The notes under the pieces were generated by a model. It saw only the letters and a list, made by a program, of their open reading frames with translations, was not told where the DNA came from and did no database searches. The position numbers were made by a program, and so were the translations under genes. 64,000 bases of DNA from Podochytrium sp. JEL0797 (taxonomy: Eukaryota; Chytridiomycota; Chytridiomycetes; Chytridiales; Chytriomycetaceae), in assembly GCA_027596195.1 (NCBI GenBank), contig JADGJG010000007.1, positions 1-64,000 of the forward strand, given 5' to 3'. This document shows, one piece after another, positions 55,932-64,000 of the stretch (position 1 is the stretch's first letter; each line of letters starts with the position of its first letter).

Positions 55932-56846
55932 TCACTTTCTGAGAATCTCAGCCATCTCCTCGCCTGTCAAAACACGCGTCAAATTTTCAGGCTTGATCCA
56001 CAATCCGTTGGACCCATTCACCCAAGTCACTTCCCATCTCTGTTTGGCATCGTCGAAACTCCCGACTTGACGGAAATGGCCGTTCACTTGAGTCGCCTTG
56101 AGTAAACGCAAGACTTGGACGAGATCGCCAGTTTTCAACACTCCCGGTGGTCGGCAAATGGACTTGTGCCCTTTCTTCCAATCACAGTTCTGACATTCAC
56201 GCGAGCAATAGTGGACGGCTTGGCAGCCCGCGCACTTCTTAGTGGGGAGGTCTTTGCGGAGGCAGGATTGACAGGTTGTGCCGGCCAGTCTGTTGATACA
56301 CACCGTAAACAAGTTGCTGTGCTGTGAATCAGAGAGTGGCTTGGAGGGGTTTGAATGCAAACAGTCCTCAGCGGGCGTGTCGTCAACCAGATCCGTTTCG
56401 CCAGGATTGGACATCTCGCGCAGCGCTTTCTTGGCAACGTTGGGCCAGCATTCTCGCAGAGTGAATAACTCGCGGATGGTTCGCTGGTTGTCGGTGTGAG
56501 GATGTTCAGGGTCTGGAAAGTGCCAGGCCTTCTGGTCGAGTTGATCGCGGCAGAGTGAGTCGAACACGCCAATGGCGTCATTATATCGCTTGATGCTCGC
56601 TTTGGCACCGTTCGCCATTTCGGCGTTTGCGATAACTACGATCACAGCACCGCGGATGTATGGGTGTTCGTTGGGGTTCTTGGCTACGGCTTTGAGTTGG
56701 GACTTGTCGTCGGTGGAGAGGATCGAGGCCAGATCTCGCAGCAACCACAGTGCACCTTCCTTCTCTCTCCCAAGTCCAATGGGTGTAAGGCATCCCATGA
56801 GGTGGTCGATGGCTGCACGGCGTTGCGAAGCGTCCCAGTCGGCCAT
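55932..56846 (-). CDS. MYND-finger protein, subfamily 2, intact
   Basis: Single open exon, 304 aa. Helical N-terminal region with EHPYIRGAVIVVIAN, FDSLCRDQLDQKAW, a Ser/Asp-rich linker, the MYND finger (CQSCLRKD, KKCAGC, HYCSRECQ, KGHKSIC), then DLVQVLRLLKATQVNG, QRWEVTWVNGSNGLWIKPEN and LTRVLTGEEMAEI. All zinc ligands are present. Partner binding rather than catalysis is expected: the SET domain that would make it an SMYD-type methyltransferase is absent. The gene faces copy C of subfamily 1 tail to tail and diverges from the LRR gene. About as long as its paralogue at 25800-26720. Confidence 0.82.
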   Translation of the reverse strand: MADWDASQRRAAIDHLMGCLTPIGLGREKEGALWLLRDLASILSTDDKSQLKAVAKNPNEHPYIRGAVIVVIANAEMANGAKASIKRYNDAIGVFDSLCRDQLDQKAWHFPDPEHPHTDNQRTIRELFTLRECWPNVAKKALREMSNPGETDLVDDTPAEDCLHSNPSKPLSDSQHSNLFTVCINRLAGTTCQSCLRKDLPTKKCAGCQAVHYCSRECQNCDWKKGHKSICRPPGVLKTGDLVQVLRLLKATQVNGHFRQVGSFDDAKQRWEVTWVNGSNGLWIKPENLTRVLTGEEMAEILRK

Positions 56847-57072
56847 TTCGTGGTGTTGTTTTGCTGGTTGTTTTGGAGGAAAATAGAAAAAAGGGTGGAA
56901 TATACCCAGTCCAATGGCGAATGTAGAAGTGCTTCAACTTCTTCCCTTTTTCCATTTCCCTGCGTCGTCTGATTTGCAAGCTTGGAAAAATTCCAGAAAA
57001 ATTCCGGGAAAGACCGGCGACTTCCCGCGACACTCCCGTACCTCCAGCCTGCCTGCCCCATTGCTGCCATCA
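56847..57072. promoter_or_regulatory. divergent upstream region, MYND / LRR
   Basis: About 226 bp between two divergent start codons. Contains AAATTCC-like repeats; no TATA box is clear. Confidence 0.35.
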
Positions 57073-58003
57073 ATGCAATCTACTTCGTTACTGCAATCTA
57101 TACTAGTACCACCGCTGGTCCCATGCCCATTCCCAACCGAAGTCTTCCAACGGATTTTCTCGTTCGTCGCGCCCAACGTTGCCCCACGTTTCAAATTGAT
57201 GTCTCACCATCTGAATCTCTGCCTGACCGACATGCACTTCATCAAGATGAACTTGTCTAGGTTCAGCATGTCTCTTGACGGCGATGGTCCGCCAACAAAC
57301 CTCGAGAAACTTTGGTTCCGCAGCCTCCCCGCCAATTACAAACGAATTTACGTTTCGTTACGGTTGATCCACCACAAGAACCTGTACTGGCGTCGTGCGA
57401 ACCTGGGGGGCTCTATTCCCAACGAAATGGGGATGCTCCTGAACCTGACCCGTCTCGATTTGGCTCAAAACAATCTCGTTCACGAGATTCCTGCCGAGCT
57501 TGGCGAATTGCTTTGCTTGACGGATTTGTATTTGAACAACAACATGCTGACGGGATGGATTCCCGTCGAGTTGGGGAAGCTCGTGAAACTCAAGTGGTAA
57601 GTCAGCGTCGCCGATCCCTACCAACCATTCCCCTCATTTCACCGGCTCTCACTAACACTTTCCATTATACAGCATGAGCTTGCATGGCAACCTCCTCTCT
57701 GGCCGCATTCCGATCGAGCTCGGCAACGCGATCGCACTTGAATTCTTGTACCTCGATCACAACTGTCTGCTCGGCACACTGCCGTTCCAGCTTGGCCAAC
57801 TGGTTGCGTTGGTTGAACTCACTTTAGAAGAAAACGCGTTCGAGGGGCTTGTTCCGTGGGAGTGGAGCAATTTGATTCTGTTGAAGGAGATTTCGTTGAT
57901 GGGAAGCAACACGCTGACGTTAAATTGGCCTGCAGAGGTGGACCCGGAGTCACGAGTGTGGTGGCTGATTGAGGATGCTTTTGACGCAGACGAGGAGTTT
58001 TGA
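57073..58003 (+). CDS. leucine-rich repeat protein, F-box-like N-terminus
   Basis: Exons 57073-57596 and 57673-58003 join in phase, about 284 aa. The first 100 residues contain PFPTEVFQRIFSFVAPN, which resembles an F-box. Then about seven plant-type LRRs of the form L-x-G-x-IP-x-E-L-G-x-L: NLGGSIPNEMGMLLNLTRLD, LAQNNLVHEIPAELGEL, NMLTGWIPVELGKL, NLLSGRIPIELGN, and NCLLGTLPFQLGQL. No signal peptide or membrane helix. A substrate-recognition role in ubiquitin ligation is possible but not shown. The gene ends 28 bp before the FUSC gene, tail to tail; fragments of its 3' end recur at 61.3 and 62.0 kb. Confidence 0.75.
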
Positions 58004-58031
58004 ATGAAATTGTGATAAACCAACCATATTT

Positions 58032-61000
58032 TTAGTTCATACTTCTCGTCGAAATGACCACTTCTATCTCATCCTCCGCATCGGGATCCACAATATTCGG
58101 CGCCTCCCCAAAAATCACTTTCATATGTTCCCCAATCTGATCGAGTATCCGCGAAACCTCCCTCGACGCCACATTCAACCCCAACAACCCAACCCACTTG
58201 TCCGAACTCAACTCCCTCATCATCCCCTCCCTATCCCGCGGCATCACACCCTCCAACGGATCCTCCTCTCCATCCCCGGTGTCGCGAACCCCAGCGTGTT
58301 GAACGAGCAGGGAAACCAAGCCCGAAATCATGTTATCCCTCGCCCACGACGCGTTTGGGAGGTTTGGTAAAAGCTGCAGCTTGGTCAACATGGTCGACTT
58401 GAACATGAAAATCAAAATGCGAATCGTTTGGTGCAGTTCGCGTCGAGTGGTGGCATACTTGCTGAACTTGATCACGCGTCGGATCTCCTCGTCGAACGGT
58501 GAGTCTCCCACACAAAGCCGCATGGATTCAAAACGATTGAGGAGACGATACATGCACTTGATGATTTTTTGATACGGTTCGCTCTGGAATCGACCTTTAA
58601 GTCGCGGTTCTTGAGCCGCGAACTTCATGAGTGGGTCAAGGGCCACGAGTTGTGAAAGGATTTTGCTTGAGAGAGATTCATCTTCGGTGCGGTTGGTGGG
58701 GTATTTGGTGCTTTTGAGGATTTGGAGGTAGAAGATACAGAGGTTGTTGAAAATGTCGGAGAGGCGTTGGCGCAGGATGTTTCGAGCGAAACTTGGATAG
58801 ATGACGAGATTGAAGAGGTTGGTGAAGAGAATTGCGAGTGAGGTTATTACAATGACTTTGTACAGGTATTCTGCGGGTGGTTGGAACCGAGGGTTGTTCA
58901 CGTTTGCGTATGTGATGATGGTGTACTTGATTAAGAAAAATTAGTAAAATTGATCAAGCTGGAACGCAAAATCACAGCGGGAATACCTTTCCAAAGTTGA
59001 TGAGCGACAGGAGTGCGAGAGGATTGCTGGCCGGATAGAAAACGGCCACAAAAAAACAAGGAATCGAGGCCAAACAGCCCATGAAAATATGAAACAGCGA
59101 GCCTCGACCAAACCACAAAACAGTCAAATACGCGAAGATGGATCCCATCGTAACCCCAAAGACTCGACGAGGGCCGTCAATGTATGCCTGACCAAGTGAC
59201 GGGCTCACGGCGATAACGACAGGAGACACTGCGTAAGACAGGTGCCAGCTTTTGTAGAAATGTCTAAAACGTCCGAATTCGGTCAAGCAGTGCACCAAAA
59301 AATGAAAGTAAAAAACCTTACGGGTTTGAAAACATGATCAAAAGCAAACACAGAATCGCTGTTGCAACTTTGAGGGCATACATCGATCGGGGAGACAGAA
59401 GGAAGGCCTCTACATCAACCAAAACTACTTGAACGGCCTCGATTCGCGTTTCTTTCGCAGCGAGACGCGCAGAGAACTTGGAATATCGCTCCTTGACGCC
59501 ATAAAAAACATCCTTGGAGGGTACATACCAGTTGAAGTGGAATCGAGGACCACGTTTGATTCGCACACAAGAGCGGCATTGGTCGTGAAGGACAGACAGC
59601 TCTTTCACGTACTAAATCAAAGACAAGAACAAAAACTTCAACAAAACTCATGGAAAATGGGTTCCAAATACAGTGCATACCTCTCGAGTGGCAAGAATAT
59701 AAAAGTTGAGCTGAATAAACTTTTCCCAAGCAATGTTCGAGCCCAAAGATGCCTTTGAGCCGTCGGTTGTATCCTCGAAAATACCAGACAACAGCTGCTG
59801 TCGATGCGCATCAAAAATCGACAGCGCGCTCGCTGTGCTATTCTGAAGTCCGAGCACCTCATCTTTGCTCTCTTTCTCCTTCATGTGCGTTGCCCACTTG
59901 GAATCCAAAACCAACCCTCGAAAGAATCTCATGTTGGCGTCATCCACCTCGCGCCACGCGACTTTGATTTGATCACTCATGTGCTGCTGATACATTGGGG
60001 ATTCCAATAGCATCATCGTTTCGGGCGAATTCAACACGGCACTCATTGAAAACAGGATCGCCGCGACATTTTTGGATTGTCCCGTGACGGCCGCGTATTC
60101 CTTGACAGACATTCGCGAATACGTGATCTCCATGGATGCTTCGCTGGTGGTGGCGTCCATGAGACGAAACGACTTTTGAATGTCGGCAACGAGTCCGGCT
60201 CGAAGTTTGCAATTGGCATCGTAGGCTTCTTTTGAAAAGTCAGCCGTGACGATACACGCGTTGCATGCACTGGATAATTCGCCAAGCTTTGAAAACAGGA
60301 GGGTGAGACGTTCGTCGAGGTGTTGTTCGGCACTCTCAGGGAAGATGCAAATATTGACCACGAGACCAATACTGAACACGAAAAGATGCTCAGAAACGCG
60401 ATATGTCTTATGGCAGGGGGTTTCGCGACTCACGAGATGCCAATCAAGCAGGCAGCGAGGATATTTTGAAGGTACACGTGATCGAATCGATTCCCGCCGC
60501 TCGTGTTGGGCCCGTTGAGGTCCAGAGCAGAAGCCACAGAATTGAAAGATAGGATCGTTCCGAGCACAGCAAATCGATAGAATCGTTCTTGAGAGATGGC
60601 CCGGGCGATGGACAGCACGTAAACATTGACAAACATCACACAGGCCATGGCAACCTCGGAGTAGCCGGTAACTGCTTGTATAAACGCCCAGAGAGCACCC
60701 GAGTAGGCGAAACAGGCCACCAACTGGATCGCGGTCGTCAAATAAGCACCGAGGGGTTTCAAACTAGTCTGCGTGTGTCAGAAAAAACCGGGTCGGACAG
60801 GAGGCAGACAACTCACGGGGGGTTCAATGTATTGATGAATACGCAGTAGTACAAAGCACGACCTTGGATCTTATTGCCCCATGGAGAAAACACAAAACCG
60901 AATGCCAAGGAGTACTGCAAGGTTTGAAATCAGTCACAACTGGGAATACTTGTGAGCGAAAAGAGAGACAAACCGCAGCTACAGCCTTGAACCAGTTCAT

Positions 61001-61078
61001 CAAATCTCTCGAAGTCACTCTTGTCCGCCAACGGGTCCATGATGAAACGTCTTTCCCTTTCAGTTCATGATGCCTCAT
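58032..61078 (-). CDS. FUSC/ArAE family membrane protein, copy A
   Basis: Multi-exon gene for a membrane protein of the fungal FUSC / aromatic-acid-exporter-like family (ArAE_2 type), about 840 aa. Recognisable exons: start 61078 (MRHHELKGKDVSSW, then DLMNWFKAVAAYSLAFGF), 60430-60760 (LKPLGAYLTTAIQLVACF, AVLGTILSFNSV), 59680-60410 (soluble helical part, IGLVVNICIFPESAEQHLDE), 59330-59600, 58990-59290 (VIAVSPSLGQAYIDGPRRVF, GVTMGSIFAYLTVLWFGRG) and 58032-58920. Two blocks of about five to six membrane helices with long cytosolic helical segments between, as usual. The start is supported by the relic copy B, which retains the same leader. Substrate unknown. Copy C at the window end is very similar. 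Confidence 0.75.
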
Positions 61079-61284
61079 TAAATTTTGGCAGTGACATTAT
61101 GTGACAAATGCCAAATACCTTGAAAAATAACAAAAAAATCTGTCCAGTTGGGAAAGCTCGTCATAATTAATCGCAAGAACTGCCAAAGTCTCCCACAGCA
61201 CTTTCCAACTCCAATGTGCAAACCGAATCTCAGAGCGCATTCTGGCACACTGTCTTTCCAGATTGTCTAACGCGCAGGTGTCAA
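61079..61284. promoter_or_regulatory. upstream region of FUSC copy A
   Basis: Sequence between the FUSC start and the next LRR relic. Nothing specific is seen beyond an AT-rich stretch near 61100. Confidence 0.25.
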
Positions 61285-61362
61285 GACACAAGTTGGCTTG
61301 TCAAAATGGACCCAGACTCACGACTGAGGATCTATTTGAATTAGTCGAGCAGTTTTGAATGA
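61285..61362 (+). pseudogene. LRR gene, 3' relic (copy B)
   Basis: The plus strand repeats the end of the LRR gene: GACCC-GA-TCACGA, GAGGAT, then GTTTTGAATGAAATTGTGA, which at 57998-58015 overlaps the LRR stop codon. Only about 75 bp remain, with indels. Confidence 0.65.
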
Positions 61363-61385
61363 AATTGTGACAATCCATGGTATTT

Positions 61386-61830
61386 TCAAAGATTGCTCGT
61401 CGATATCTCCACGTCGATTTCATCGTCTGTATCTGGATCCACAATACCCGCAGCCTCCCCAAAAATTACCTTCATTTGCTCCCTAATCCGGTCAAGAACA
61501 CGCGAAACCTCTCTTGACGCGACATTCAATCCCAAAAACCCAACCCACTTGTCCGAACTCATCTCCCTCATCATTCCCTTCATATCGCGCGGTATCACAC
61601 CCTCCAATGGATCATCCTCTTCATCACCTGCGTCGTGAACCCCCGCGTGTTGCACAAACATTGAAAAAAGCTTGCGAGGATTTTAATTGGTTTCAAACGG
61701 GAATGCTTGAGAACAGAGAGAGCGACAAACCGCAGCTAGCCTTGAACCAATTCATCAAATCTCTCGAAGTCACTCTTGTCCGCCAACGGGTCTATGATAA
61801 AGCACCCTCCCGTTCCTTCTCAATTTTCAT
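61386..61830 (-). pseudogene. FUSC gene copy B, internally deleted
   Basis: The last 90 codons of FUSC (QHAGVHDAGDEEDDPLEG, SDKWVGFLGLNVASREVSR, ending at 61386) are joined directly to its first exon (minus strand 61680-61830: RVTSR-type sequence, DLMNWFK). More than 2 kb between them is gone. In the leader a TAG stands where copy A has TGG (SS-W-TRW), so even the start is broken. It is the middle unit of the repeated LRR/FUSC pair. Confidence 0.75.
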
Positions 61831-61989
61831 TATATTTTATTAATAAGATTTTGTGACGAATGCCGAAACTTAAACTTGTAATTTGGGGTGGATTCTTGCC
61901 GAGTTGGGCACAAGTGGTAATATATTCGCTAGCAACGCCTTCCGTCACCCCCATTCCACCATGACTAGTTACTAGTTGAAGGAAACTGA
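61831..61989. other. spacer in the repeated LRR/FUSC pair
   Basis: AT-rich, no coding support. Confidence 0.3.
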
Positions 61990-62172
61990 CTCTCTCGGCG
62001 CATTTCGCTCGTGCTCGACAACGCGATTAACTCAATAATTCTGCTTGGCACACTGCCATTCAACTTGGCCAACTGGTCGCGTTGGTTTAACTCACTCAAT
62101 GTTTTAGAGGTTGACCCAGATTTAAGGCAATGGTTGATTGGGGATGCTTTTGACACAGACGAGGATTATAAA
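61990..62172 (+). pseudogene. LRR gene, 3' relic (copy C)
   Basis: Plus strand reads LDNAINSIILLGTLPFNLANW, then after a deletion EVDPDLRQWLIGDAFDTDEDY, matching LGNAIALEF, LLGTLPFQLGQL and EVDPESRVWWLIEDAFDADEEF at the end of the LRR gene. Two repeat units are missing. It stands tail to tail with FUSC copy C, as the intact pair does. Confidence 0.75.
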
Positions 62173-62180
62173 ATATATTT

Positions 62181-64000
62181 TCAACTCTTGGTCGTCGAAA
62201 TCTCCACCTGAATATCATCCTCCGCATCGGGATCCACAATATCCACCGCCTCTCCGAAAATCACCTTCATATGATCTCCAATCCGATCCAGAACCCGCGA
62301 CACTTCCCTCGACGCCACATTCAGCCCCAACAAGCCAACCCACTTGTCCGAACTCAACTCCCTCATCATCCCCTCCCTATCACGCGGCATCACGCCCTCC
62401 AACGGATCCTCCTCCCCATCTCCTGCGTCGCGAACCCCCGCGTGTTCCACAAGCATCGAAACCAAACTCGAAATCATGCTGTCCCTCGCCCACGACGCGT
62501 TTGGGAGGTTCGGCAGAATATTCATCTTCGTCAACATGGTCGACTTGAACATGAAAATCAAAACGCGAATCGTTTGGTGCAGTTCTCGCCGTGCGTCGCC
62601 ATACTTGCTGAACTTGATCACGCGTCGGATCCCCTCGTCGAACGGCGAGTCTCCTACACAAAGCCGCATGGATTCGAAGCGGTTGAGGAGGCGATACATG
62701 CACTTGATGATGTCTTGATACGGTTCGCTCTTGAACCGACCCTCAAGTCGCGGTTCGCGGGCCGCCCATAGCATAAGCGGCTCAAGGGCAACGAGTTGGG
62801 AAAGGATTTTGTTTCCGAGGGATTTGATTTCGACGCGGTTGATGGGGTATTTGGTGCTTTTGAGGATTTCGAGGTAGAAGATGCAGAGGTTGTTGAGAAT
62901 GTCGGAGAGGCGTTGGCGCACGATGCGTCGCGCGAAGCTTGGATAGATTATGAGGGTGAAGAGGTTGGTGAACAGGAGAGCGAGGACGGTTATGATAATG
63001 ACTTTGTAAAGGTATACTGCGGGTGGATCGAAAAGGGGGTTGTGCAAGCTCGCGTATGTGAAGATGGTGTACTTGAATAAGAATAATTAGTTATTAATCA
63101 GGCTGGAACGCGAAATCACAGCGGGAATACCTTTCCGAAGTTGATGAGTGACAGGAACGCGAGGGGATAAAAGGCTGGATAGAACGTGGTCACAAAGAAA
63201 CAGGGAATCGAGGCCAAGAAGGCCATGAGAATATGAAAATACGATCCTCGACCAAACCAGAGAACAGTCAAATACGCAAAGACGGATCCCATCGTCACCC
63301 CAAACATTCGACGAGGGCCGTCCGTGAATGCTTGACCAAGGGATGGGCTCACCGCGATAGCGACGGGAGGCACTGCATAAGAAACGTGCCAGCTCTTGTA
63401 GAAATGTCTAAAGCGCGCGAAGTTCAGTCAATTGCAGTGTTCGGAAACGCGAGTTTGATTTATCCTTACGGGTTTAAAAACATGATCAACAGCAAACATA
63501 GAACCGCTATCGCACTCTTGATGGCATATATCGATCGGGGAGAGATAATGAACGCCTCTACATCAACCAAAACGGCTTGGACAACCTCGATTCGCGTTTC
63601 CTTGGCAGCGAGTTTGGCACAAAACTTGGCATATCGCCTCTTGATACCACCGAAGACATCCTTAGAAGGAACATACCAGTTGAAATGGAATCGCGGACCG
63701 CGTTTGACTTGTGCACATGAGTGGCATTGGTCGTGAAGAACGGCGAGCTCCTTGGCGTACTGAATCAAACACAAAACGTCAACCAAAACTCTCGGCAACG
63801 GGTATTCAAAGTTTGCGCTTACCTCTCGAGTGGCCAGAATATAATAGTTGAGCTGAATAAACTTTTCCCAAGCCGCCTTCGATGCCAATGACCCCTTCAA
63901 GTCGTCGCCTCCTTCCTCGAAAATCCCAGAAAACAACTTTTGGCGATGCGCATCAAAAATCGACAGCGCGCTCGCTGTGCTCTTTTGGAGGGCATCGACC
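62181..64000 (-). CDS. FUSC/ArAE family membrane protein, copy C, 5' part outside window
   Basis: Same exon pattern and close sequence to copy A: last exon 62181-63070 (YLYKVIIITVLALLFTNLF, SPFDEGIRRVIKFSKYG, SDKWVGLLGLNVASREVSR), 63130-63420 (VAIAVSPSLGQAFTDGPRRM, FGVTMGSVFAYLTVLWFGRG), 63468-63760 (FHFNWYVPSKDVFGGIK) and 63820-64000 (AWEKFIQLNYYILATRE, ALQKSTASALSIFDAHRQ). No stop or frameshift is seen, so this copy may be functional. The N-terminal membrane block lies beyond the window edge. Confidence 0.8.

Noticed and set aside
25800..56846. SMYD-type lysine methyltransferases
   Set aside because: The MYND proteins here have no SET domain segments before or after the finger.

Overview
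The window is eukaryotic nuclear DNA, most likely from a zoosporic (chytrid-like) fungus. Nearly every gene is broken by short introns (about 50-75 nt, GT..AG), genes are packed on both strands, and typical fungal genes (HAK/KUP potassium transporter, aspartate-semialdehyde dehydrogenase, FUSC/ArAE proteins, subtilase) sit beside genes of the flagellar apparatus (CEP290, NME7) that Dikarya have lost. There are two elongator tRNA-Met genes and no sign of prokaryotic organisation. Exon borders below were set by hand from splice motifs, reading phase and family alignment from memory; no search was run.

Layout. 1-5.4 kb: unrecognised spliced genes on the minus strand. 5.6-7.1 kb: decayed copy of a module GDSL esterase / MYND gene / tRNA-Met. 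7.2-13.7 kb: TBC Rab-GAP and GOLPH3/Vps74 diverging from a 53 bp promoter, then NME7 and ARPC4. 13.7-15.4 kb: little that can be called. 15.4-20.8 kb: secreted subtilase, aspartate-semialdehyde dehydrogenase, ribosomal protein eL39. 22.2-24.4 kb: second, inverted copy of the tRNA-Met / MYND / GDSL module. 24.6-26.7 kb: signal peptidase SEC11 and an intact MYND gene. 27-33 kb: MYND relics, a DDX21-like RNA helicase, a GDSL esterase and an unknown gene. 33.5-48.3 kb: KUP transporter, acetyl-CoA transporter (SLC33A1-like), and the 9.3 kb CEP290 gene. 48.8-52.5 kb: Erv41/ERGIC2 and coilin. 52.6-56.8 kb: an array of MYND-family copies, three broken and one intact. 57-64 kb: an LRR gene facing a FUSC/ArAE membrane protein gene, with the pair repeated twice more as fragments, the last running off the window.

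Between the conserved single-copy genes lies a birth-and-death family: proteins with an N-terminal helical region, a MYND zinc finger and a C-terminal GRW/KPENL module. At least twelve copies or pieces are visible, of two subfamilies, and most are broken. The other notable signals are an inverted segmental duplication that includes a tRNA gene, an intron in the DDX21-like gene that looks like a direct product of a 68 bp tandem duplication, and the repeated LRR/FUSC pair.
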